This document shows positions 36,580-47,600 of a DNA stretch of 64,000 bases, piece after piece. Origin of the DNA: Sipunculus nudus (taxonomy: Eukaryota > Annelida > Sipuncula > Golfingiida > Sipunculidae); assembly GCA_026874595.1 (NCBI GenBank), contig CM049306.1:108337142-108401141 (forward strand), written 5' to 3'. Under the pieces are notes generated by a model. That model was not told where the DNA came from and did no database searches. It saw only the letters and a list, made by a program, of their open reading frames with translations. Position numbers and translations under genes: made by a program. The stretch's first letter is position 1; each line of letters starts with the position of its first letter.

Positions 36580-37056
36580 GATTACACTTATGCTCAAGGT
36601 TGCTCTACTTACATATATTGAGCTACATGATCTAGCACTAGCTTATCTTTCTGAACTCCTCACACCGTACAGGCCGACTTTCATATAATTTGACGACTTA
36701 TGGAGGGAAATCATTCTCCCATATTGCACCTGTAACATGGAACAGCTTACCAGAAACTTACAATAAGCCTCTACACTTGAACAGTATAAAAATGGACTGA
36801 AGACATACCTTTTTAGAGATGCTTAGGACCTATAAATTTTAAACATAAAACGTGATAAAGATTCAAAGTTTATAAATACATAATATTTGTTTCTTAACGC
36901 TCCTGACTAGTAGTTTTATCACCATTTAGTTATATTGCAATCGTTTTAATACTTGACTTGCATAAACTAACTTTTTTTGCTTTAACTTTTGTTACCACAC
37001 TTTTATTGTATAAGCGCTTGTTAGCAGTTCACTGGATGAGTGCTTAATAAATGTGA
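36580..37056 (+). pseudogene. LINE 3' remnant
   Basis: The plus strand contains ELLTPYRPT (about 36653), then a distant match to the usual WN-LP segment (TWNSLPETY around 36740) and QYKNGLKTYLFRDA (about 36780). These are the typical C-terminal residues of Jockey/CR1-type LINE proteins. The frame is broken by stops and indels. It is followed by GTATAAGCGCTTG and TGCTTAATAAATG, the kind of 3' end that precedes a short simple-repeat tail in such LINEs. Confidence 0.65.
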
Positions 37057-37463
<407 letters not shown>

Positions 37464-37464
37464 G

Positions 37465-38410
37465 CATTATCCCTTTATGATGCGGTCCACCTAGATGAAG
37501 ACGATCCTCGTGACCTTTGGCGTAGACTGATGCATCATGCTGGTCTACAGATAATTTAGTTTAAGCAGTTCTCATAGCGATATATCGCTCAACAGCAGTC
37601 CTTGGCCGCATACTTCGATTGAAACTTATTTTAATGAGGACAACCTTTAAGGCTGATGCAACCAACTATACTCAAGAATTTCATCTCCGCATGATTGAAG
37701 TAAATTCTAAACTAAGCTTCCCCCCCCCCCTAAAATTTTGCTACCTATAATCTGAGGAATAGCTATGGCCAGATATTAGAGGAGCTCAATCACGTATAAA
37801 GCATGTTGAATTACCACACCATAAATAGCTTGTTCCCTTTAAAATAAATCTGTACCTGTCAAAATATTGCCTTGAAACCATTTGTTAACTACTGTAAACG
37901 AGTGTTAAAAAAAATGGACCGGGCGCGATCACAGGTGTCAACATAAACACAGCGCGTGAGGTCGTGTGCATCGCGGAGCCACAAAAAGCCCTGACTGACT
38001 TGGCCCTAAAAATGTATTACATGTTCCCGCTGGCTAAAACAATGCTTGTTGCGGCTCACAATCGGACCTCCGGTCACACGGCTTATTATAGTAAACAGAC
38101 ACACGTGGACTGTGTTTACCAACAGGCAGAACCATAACAAGGTGTTAAACTGCCGTATGCGCGGTTCTGAGACTGTGTGCTGGGATGGTTTGCAGGAAAA
38201 CTTTGTATAAAGCAAAGCTGAATTGACAGTTTGAAAGAATAGGCAATATATTGCTCCTGATTATGTCCCTTTAACGAAGTTACGTATAATGCTCAAAACA
38301 CATTACGCGCGCTTGAAGCGTCAAATCTGGAAAAAGTCTAAAGCTAAACAGACTAACGTGCGCGTCACGCGTCAACAGTGGTTCCACAAGCGAGGACATT
38401 CCTGATAATG
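37465..38410. other. Intergenic, no gene seen
   Basis: No supported exon. A short (C)10 run lies near 37721. Confidence 0.4.
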
Positions 38411-38413
38411 TCC

Positions 38414-38415
<2 letters not shown>

Positions 38416-38492
<77 letters not shown>

Positions 38493-38516
38493 TTATACAT
38501 ATATATATATATATAC
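38416..38516. repeat. (TA)n microsatellite
   Basis: About 70 bp of pure TA followed by TACATATTTATACATA and more TA. It is flanked by strings matching in inverted sense: GACTAACGTGCGCGTCACGCGTCA (38350) and TGACGCATGCGTGACGCGCGCGTTAG (38580). A small inverted-repeat element may therefore surround it. Confidence 0.85.
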
Positions 38517-38519
38517 TAT

Positions 38520-39235
38520 TAAGAACAGTGAATGGGTGCTGAAATATTTTGAACATGTTTGGTCACAAACTGACACGCTTGACGCATGCGTGACGCGCGC
38601 GTTAGTGTGTTTTGGGTTTAAGCCGTTCATGTGAGACTAATGGATTCTTTCTGGCAAAGGTATCGATTGATAAGGAGAATTCAAATTGAGGCGTACAGGC
38701 GTGTCTGTCTGTTTATATACTAACCGAGACGAGGATATTGATATTTACTTCGTTGTCACCGCTGTAATGTCAGACCAGTTTTTGACAGCGCAACTAGATC
38801 ATTGTTGAACTGTGAAATGTCCGATTAGGTTTAATAAGGTAGCATGTGAAATGTTCAATAATCTCGAAGACACATTTCGAAAGACGTGACGATTTGGCCA
38901 CACTGAATCGACTTACCTTACGGCGGGTCATGAGCCACAAATACGGCTAAAGGTAAACACATTTATTTAGATAATATTTTTGGTGCAGGTAACCGCCTGC
39001 ATTTTCTACTGCTTATTTTACTAAGTATGTATACATCTGCAGAATTCCATTCCGGATTCGGACTCAGTGTTACGATAGTATCCCCTCTCTCAATCCTGGC
39101 TACGACCCTGTGGCCATATCGTCACCTGCTACGTCCCTGTGTAAACAAATATGCAATAGACCCCCATATAACCCAAGAGCACATTCCCGGGTTATTTACG
39201 CATAGATGGCTCCCAAATATTATTCAATTTATCAT
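38520..39235. other. Intergenic, no gene seen
   Basis: No supported exon. Only the inverted ACGCGCGTTAG motif near 38595, discussed with the adjacent TA tract. Confidence 0.35.
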
Positions 39236-39239
39236 TGTA

Positions 39240-39373
39240 TCATTGCAGAGCTATCCTGAAAGTTTCATCAAACTCCGTTGAGAACTTTTTTTGTGTTATT
39301 GTGCTTAAAGACATACGGACAAACAGACACACAGAAAAACATAACCCCCGCCGCTAGGCTAAGCGGAGGTAAC
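39240..39373 (+). mobile_element. SINE-like repeat tail
   Basis: It reads CCTGAAAGTTTCATCAAACTC, then ACATACGGACAAACAGACAC, ACAGAAAAACATAACCCCCG and a final hairpin CCGCTAGGCTAAGCGG before AGGTAAC. This ordered set of motifs is the familiar 3' part of a short repeat family in molluscs and other invertebrates. The 5' part is not identified. Confidence 0.45.
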
Positions 39374-39578
39374 TATGAACGGACTTTTGTGTAACAGGTC
39401 TACCTCTTATTTACGAAAAATGGCACTTGACATGTGTGCAAAAATATAACGCAAGAAATATTAAACTGACGGACATAAAAATACACAGACACAAAATAAA
39501 CACTTAAACACCCATGAATCCTTTCGATCAACAATCGGGTGGAACATGATCCAGTAAAGTATGGCATCAAACACTTCC

Positions 39579-39736
39579 AGTGGAACCTCTCCTTACGGGC
39601 ATCTCTGTACTAAGAGCACCTCCTGTTTACGGCCACTTATGGACAGTCCCTTGAAAGTAGTTCCCTAATAAGGATGCCTCACTATTGCGGGCTAAATGTC
39701 AGGTCCAGTCAGTGTCCGTTACTAGGAGGTTCCACT
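39579..39736. mobile_element. 158-bp MITE
   Basis: The left terminus AGTGGAACCTC (39579-39589) is exactly inverted at the right terminus GAGGTTCCACT (39726-39736). The interior has alternating GGGCATC, GAGCACCTCC and GGACAGTCCC strings and no coding potential. Confidence 0.75.
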
Positions 39737-39739
39737 TCG

Positions 39740-40350
39740 CCTTCCCCTCTGCTTCATTGATTCGTTATTATCACATACTGGACTGAGGTTTTCACATTTC
39801 GCCGTGGCTTATGGGCACCGGGTGGTTAACAGACGATACAAAATAGAGTGTTCTTCGATTTGTTCGCAGAACAAACGTTTCTCATTAACATCTTAGTTCG
39901 AAAGAAGCGATTAGAATTTATTGATTATAACGTTTACGTGTCCGTGGCCTCTGGCAAATGAATGCTCAAGATTATTCGTTGTCGAGTTTTTCAACCGAAA
40001 TGACTTTTAAAACAAAACAAAAAACTCCATGAAGGTATTATTTTTACTGTTTGATATTGAAATGTAAGTTGAAGAAAATCCCACATTTCATACAGCCGAC
40101 ATCATAGAAAACAAAATCGGTATTTTTCATGTCTTGTACATGTCGAAAAATCACACAGGATGTAATTCATAACATTCAGTAAAGAAGGGCAAGCAATTAA
40201 ATTGACCGGATCTCATTCATACTGTCAGGGCGGAGCCCAACATATACCAAATATTTATAATCTAACAGGTTCCAGGACACTCTGCACAGTTTCAAACAAC
40301 GCCAGGGCAATCTGAACAAAGCTGGTTGTGACAAAATAGATGTTTAACAG
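39740..40350. other. Intergenic, no gene seen
   Basis: No supported exon or RNA gene. Confidence 0.4.
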
Positions 40351-40353
40351 GCA

Positions 40354-40359
40354 TTTATT
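40354..40359 (-). terminator. Candidate polyadenylation signal of the RGM-like gene
   Basis: AATAAA on the minus strand (TTTATT on plus), about 340 nt beyond the stop codon of the RGM-like gene. No closer copy was seen, but which signal is used is inferred. Confidence 0.45.
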
Positions 40360-40702
40360 GATAGGATATAACAGCTTTTGCTATATCAACACATCATAAA
40401 TGTATATAGTATGAAAACCAACTGTGTCACTTGATCTATTTGTGGGGGTACAAGTAAAACATTAACGTAAGCTGTCGTGTAATGCCCCTTTGTCGTACAA
40501 ATGCATTGTTAATTTCCGTTCTGCATGAAGTAATTGCAAAAGTACCACCGGCTTAAGGGCGCTGTACCTCAAGATCATCGTAGAAACATCAATGACAAGG
40601 ACTCTTAAATATCTTTCACTAATGTGTGTTTGTCAAAACACAAGTTGTGGAGGCCCGCCCCACCTAACGGAATATCACAGTTATAGATATAGTCCTTCCT
40701 CT

Positions 40703-40855
40703 TTACAATAGGTGGCGCACCAGGAACAAAAGCGCAGCCAGATAGATGGCGCCACTGATGCGACATCCTCCGCTGTAACCACCGTCAGAGTATTCCTCGT
40801 CCTCCTGCGCCGCTTCCTCTTTCATTGCTGCCAATTCCCCACTCACCGCAGTCAT
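40703..40855 (-). CDS. RGM-like gene, terminal exon
   Basis: Acceptor TATATTACAG|ATG. Fifty codons plus stop: an acidic stretch (EEAAQEDEEYSD), small residues (GGYSGG) suited to a GPI attachment site, and a hydrophobic tail AIYLAALLFLV. Confidence 0.85.
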   Translation of the reverse strand: MTAVSGELAAMKEEAAQEDEEYSDGGYSGGCRISGAIYLAALLFLVRHLL

Positions 40856-41581
40856 CTGTAATATATATATAAAGGTTAACAAGTATATGTCATGTGGCAT
40901 TGTTAAGGCTCCTGTGTAAGGAGGGGAGTCTCTGAGTGGCTGATCAGTATTTACTTTTATAACGAAATTCAGGTCAAGATTTTGTATTATTTCTTTCATG
41001 TTTGCACCAGATCTCCAAAACGGCTTGTCTTAAAAAATTACCTTTGATCACTCTGACAGTTGTCGATGACTGACTAGCCCCTGATTTCTATTTTTAACAT
41101 CACCCAGTTTTAAAGATCGTCCTCCATTATTGTTCACTTGTAGGCGATGGCGAGGTTTCCGTCTTCGCTCGGGGATGGGACATCTCCTGTTCTATATCTT
41201 ATTTTAATTCAGATTCATAGGATTGTACTGCTAAAATTTATTCCATACATAAATTAGCATAGCGTTCTGCTATCAGAACAAGACTAATTATCACAGGAAT
41301 CACACTTTGGTGAGCTTATGCCCTGGGCTACAAAGTTTACCGTCATCCCGGACGAGCCCCCATTTTGTTACGAAGACAAATTGATGAAATGGAAAATTCT
41401 GGGCCTATCCGGGAGTTTACCGTCATCCCGGACACGAAGACAAATTGATGAAATGGAAATTCTGGGCCTATCCGGGAGTCGAACCCATGTTGGTGGCGCA
41501 CCAGTCCGGCGTATCAACCGTTTCGCTAGAAAAGGAAGCTTCACTAGCGAGACAGTTCGGTCCGTTTTTATGTCACCCCGT

Positions 41582-41649
<68 letters not shown>

Positions 41650-44600
41650 ACAGTAAAACCCCGCTAACGCGACCACCTGCGGAACCAGGCAAAGTGGTCG
41701 TGTTAGCGGTGTGGTCGTGTTAGCGGGGTGCTGGTACTTTTTGTCTTGTAGTATTTGTCTGCCAATACTAACGCAAGCGATAATATGGGTATTTCTTGTA
41801 AATGTTATGTTGTTGTTCCTGTTTAATTTAAAATTTAAAGAAAAATAAATAACAAAAAAATATGAGACAAATAGTTAGCCTTGACGTCATTTTTACAGCA
41901 TAGGTCTTCACACGTAGATGGTCTGAAGTCGAAGATGTAGTGAGAACAGAATGAACACATCAAATTCTAAGTGTTATTTTCATGGTCCCTGCTTGATCAT
42001 TGAAATGTGATTTGTCACAGTTTTACTTTTCTCACCTGAATGTATGCGATTGGTGTCAGTTATGTTTGCCAATTTCCATTTGATCAGTATGTTAAATGCT
42101 AATCTAACAGTCCTACACAACAAACAGTGTAACGGACCATGAAGTCCAATATCTATTCATGCGTATAGTTTGGCTAACAGATTTGTCGGCATTATAATCA
42201 AGCCAAACTATAGCTGGGAAGATGAAAGCGGGCTTTTCCACGTGCCCGGCTAATTAATCGCAAGCTGGGCGATGAGCGTGTCACCTGCTAAACGGGCCGC
42301 GGTCGCCATGGGCAAGTGGTCATGATACGGCTAATTAATTACGGGTTATTATCTAAGTCCAAGTTGGGCGATGAGCGTGTCATCTGCTCAACGGCGCGCG
42401 GTGGCCACGGGCCAGTGGTCGTGATACGGGGGCTCATCTGAAGGTGGGACCAAAAAGGTGGTCGTGATAGCGGGGTGGTCGAGTTACGGAAGTTTTTTTA
42501 TATGATAATTTATACAAGACAATTCTGGGACTGAAAATATTTGTCGTGTTAGCGGGGTAGTCGTGTTAACGGGGTGGTCGTCAAGCGGGAGTTCACTGTA
42601 TATATATAGAAGGTAGAGTTACCCTCCGTTGTAAAGTGCTCTATGGCCTACAGGCTAGACCAGAGCGGTATAACATTGAAGAAAAACAACACTGTAAATT
42701 CACAACAGACTGTTTCACGGGATGCGACCCGATCATCAGGTAAATGTGGTTAGAATGAAGCTAACGGCGTGGTTTGGAAAGCCGATACTTTACGAGATTA
42801 CGAGATTATGCTTTGTGCGTATCCGGAGGGGGGGGGGGGGGGAAGCATGTGGAAGACTGACACTGATCCTATTGTCCTCGGAGGCACAATAGGATTGGTC
42901 GGGGTACACGTGCGATACTGGAACATAACAGGGCAAGTGGTTTGTTGTTGTTTTAATGTTTATATTTAATGCAAAGGTATTAAGATGCCCAATTAGCATA
43001 GTAAGCTGAATATCAGTAAGTAATATCTTTATTACAACATTCTGCAGCAGAAGAAAATAAGTATGGCCCTGTTCCACGTATATATACAAGAAAGTCATGA
43101 TCAATATGACAATGATATATAAATACTAGTTACAATTCAAATGTAAATAAAATACTAAGAATATAAAACGTGTTATATCATTGTCATTTACATTTCGATG
43201 AACTAAACACGATTTTTACTAACATTCAAACGACTGTACTCCATAAAATGACTTTGTATTGTACAAGAAACTAAGATACAAGACCTATGAAGTATTTTAA
43301 TAATTTTTTTAATATATTTATATATGATTTATAAAAAAAATAATGTTTGGTTCTCAGGCACTATTTTCTCATAAATCAATGCGGGCGGGCGTTTTTTATA
43401 TTTAATTTTTTTTTTGGCCTTCAATATTTCTGTTGTGGTACTGACCTCCGCGTCCCCTGTCTGAGTATAATCATACTGACACATGTCGGGGTTCTCACTG
43501 TTGTCACATATACCGGCCGGTGCTGCACGCTTGAATCGTGATTCTACAATACAAAAATGAGTATATAGTAGAACAGGTTATAGCAATCGAGATTCTACAA
43601 TACAGTATGAGTATATAGTAGAACAGGTTATAGCAATCGAGATTCTACAATACAAATATGAGTATATAGTAGAACAGGTTATAGCAATCGAGATTCTACA
43701 ATACAAATATGAGTATATAGTAGAACAGGTTATAGCAATCGAGATTCTACAATACAAATATGAGTATATGATAGAACGGTTTATAGCAAACGGGTTTCTA
43801 CATACAAATATAAGTATATGAAAGAACAGTTAATAACAATCGAGATTCTACAATACAAATATGATGATGTGATAGAACAGGTTATATGAGTATATAATGG
43901 AACAGGTTAAAGCAGTATTTCTGTTTTCCGATCTGCATAGCAAAATGAAGTTCCTGTTCGGACATATTTGTCATTTATAAAAAAATTATTGTTTAACGTG
44001 TAACCGTGTGAAACACCTATTTTTATTTCATGTTAAATTTAACTCTACGTATAATACAGGCAATGATGTTTAATAAACAATGTTTTCTTACGGGATATAT
44101 CTATTTCACTCAGACAGCCATCCACAAGCAGTCCGGTCGAATCGTCCAGGATGTTTTTGGCCATGCGAACCATGAGGATCGGGAACCGATTTCTGAAGCA
44201 GATTTGAATTTTGTTTCAATAAGGCTTAACATTCTGAGACTATATATATATATATATATGAATTCTATTATGAACTCTCACTTCAGAACATCTTGATAAT
44301 ATTCTATTTATACTTGATGCCCCCGTTGAAAATTCACGGGTCTCTAAGAAAAAAAAAGGCCTGTAATACATTTGTAGGGACTGAATGTCGCATATTTTAA
44401 TCCTTGGCTTCTGGCAACGGGCCAGTGTGCTTGAAATGTGCCCGGGACACGTACCATGCGTGGAGGACCTGAAGGACAAATGAAATAGGGGCACCTATGG
44501 GGGTTATATTAAAATTATTTATGATGCAGTTTAAAGGAAATAATCCCTCAAAAGGAAACAAACTTGTCCTTGAAGAGCGCACTGAAGATACATGTGCAGA

Positions 44601-47600
44601 ATTTGGGGAGTCAAAGCAGAGCGGAAACAGGTAAATCATTTTGTAGAAAAAAACCCATGCAACTGCGTATAAATTATATAGATGTTTGTACCTGAATTTT
44701 CGAACGAAGACAAAGGAGCCGCTCTGCGGGTGGGTGATCTTCATAAGTCCGTCTCTGTGGGTCTTTACCAGTATGTTACCAAGGGATGCTGAAACAAAGC
44801 AGCACTTGGAATATATTCCGAGTTACACACAGGAAAACAAAGATTTTAAATAAAGTAAATGCAAATTAAGTGCATCGTGCTGTACGTACACATGGGTTAC
44901 AATTGTTAATACATCTCTGGACCCTTGATGGACTAATTTGAACTGTGTTGTAAAGTGTTGTACCAGCCACAACTATTAGACAGTTTTAATTAACAGAATG
45001 GTACCGATGTTTAAATGGCCATGCTGGTCCATTTCATAGAGATACAATATAGAAAAGAATACACAGAAAAAGTCGGATCACCCCGTATGGGATTCGAACA
45101 CATGACCCTGTGGTTGCCGGTCGTCTTTCCTGCCACTGAGCTAACAGAGGTTCCCGACTTCCTCTGTATAAACTGATGGCCCTTTATGGTGTTCATCAAA
45201 TATTATATAGAGAGATGTTTGAATGGCCATGCTGGTCCATTTGATAGAAATATAGAACAAGAATATACAGAAAAAGTTGGATTACTTCGTATGGAAATCG
45301 AACCCATGACCCTCCGACCACTGTTGCATGCAAGGTCGCTGTGTAGACATATGAAGTATGTGTAATACCAGTCAAAGTGGTGACGTGATTTCGCCGGTTC
45401 CTATGAAAGTGTGCTGATACGCAGAGAAAGTCGGGGGATCCCTGTTAGCTCAGTGGTAGAACAGACGACCGGCAATCGGAGGGTGATGGGTTCGGTTCCC
45501 ATATGGGGTGATCCGACTTTTTCCGTGTATTCTCGTTCTATATCAGAATGGTACAGAGACAGTTTAATTATAAACTTACCGTGCTGGACGGTATCCTGCC
45601 CTCCGTTAAAACTGGCCGGCAGAGTGTCCTCGGCTGCTTCATACACGGCGACTTCATCATCTGTCTCAGGGTCCTTGATGGCAATGCGTAGCTACAGAAT
45701 AATATTGACAGGCTGGGTAAGAACCAGTGGACAAGTGGTGATAGCTCCTGCACCAGCCGCTACAGTGGGAGGCGAGCTCTTTAACGGCGGGTTCCATCAA
45801 ATTACGGAACATTTTATAGAGCGGCGCTCCCATCAACCAAATTTTACTTGGTCAGCTGATTTTATTATATCAGCATGAAAATGTGCAAGTTATGTTGAAG
45901 TCTCGCTGACCGCGCATGCCCTCATCCATACCGACTTTGCGTGTCTATTACCATTACCTTTCCCGAGACCATTTTGGTGACTTCTAGTTTCTCTCATTGA
46001 GTACTATGAACGTCATGAACCATTAAAGAAGGAATGTAAGGATGACAATTCGGCTGATTTTTTGTTCAGTCGTCCAAAATATTGGTTTTAACCGACTTGG
46101 TGAAAATTTGTCGGGAAAAAGTAGACATTGTAAGGGCTTTTGCAGCTGATATTTTTTCGGGCCTGCAACCCCTAACATCTACTTATCCGGAAATAATCGG
46201 TCCGATACTCTTATAATTCGGTTGCGGGTTTCGGGGCTCACCTTGCCTCCCCCAACAATTGCCCAAACTTTTTTCCGCATTGTTGTATACCTATATATTG
46301 GTTTTAAGGATGTTATCACTTAATAACCTGGGACACAGGTAACCAAAAGTGCTTCAAGGAAGATATTTGTACTGGAACAACTTGAAATTTAATCACCAAT
46401 TAACGGTTAGACCGAATTAAAATGTCCCTGACTCCATAGCTTTTTGACCACCACGAATAACCCATAAAACCGCTGTTTTTGCCAAGTCTGTTCAGATGAT
46501 ATGTAGCATATTATAAATATGTCAGTATTGAGGTCACCGGGGGTGAGAAGTTCATCAAATTCTCATATCGACAAAAGTCTAGAGACTTTCTACTCTGTAT
46601 GCTGGGAATTTGCCAGGTTAAGGGATCAATTAATGTGTCTTAAACATATTAATAAGACATTCAGACTGATTTGGCACTAATATTCAAGGATTCTCCAACA
46701 AAAAAGGACATCAATTTATGGCATTGGTGCACGAAAGAAAATTGTAACAAACGCTCTGTGTTAGATGTAGGGATACATAAAGGTAAATAAGTTTCTAACC
46801 GAGAAGTCACGTGATTTGAAAATCAACCAAAGGTTTGTATATAAATTCTGCTTTAAGACAGAGATGTAATGATCGTGGAATATCCTCTCCCCAACAATGA
46901 TATGTACTGAACAGACACTGCAACCTGCATGGATATTATAACAGTATATTATGCATATTTGCCTTTCAGCGCACAGTTGACAACATGAAAACTTTGGGAT
47001 TCAAATAACTTAGTGTTTTTATGTCCAAAATATAGCTGTTAGCACAATGTCTTCAGATAAATAGAACATGAAAACGAAGTCAACACAAAACAAGTCAAAT
47101 TTGATGCGAAATGTTACCTTAACCTTAACTAAGCAAATTTACCTTTGTCTACAGAAAGAAACTGGACCGTGTTTCCGTGTTTTTATGATGAGTAACGTAG
47201 ATTTCCTATTAAATTAGAAAACTGATCTCCATTTATATTATATTTCCTTATAATATACTTCAAAGAAGACTCCGTATTAATTCAATGAAACCGGGCAAGA
47301 CCACAAAAGTGACAAAGCGGAAGCGGCACTGAGCTAGGCAATACCATTTTCAAATTGACAACAGGAACAGAACAAGATTTATCTTCATATTGAAAACTGG
47401 AACAGGTCTAGTTTTGTGCGATACAAATTGGACGATAAAACAGATATGCAATATTCGTGATAAACGCTTCCCACTACTCATTGGTCCAGCAAAGCGATCG
47501 TCAATTCTGCTTGAAACCGTGACAGTATCACCGTGACAGTATCACCGTGACAGTATCACTGTGACAGCAATCAGTTTCATGATGAATATTAGGTTATGCA

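Noticed and set aside
44240-44494. Extra exon of the RGM-like gene after CATTTGTCCTTCAG
   Set aside because: It would insert residues with no place in the RGM alignment, and no donor gives the phase needed by the next exon. The direct join between 44692 and 44192 is in phase and matches the family.
45430-45502. Functional tRNA gene
   Set aside because: A and B boxes are present but the acceptor stem does not pair, and related copies nearby carry a common non-tRNA body, so it is a SINE.
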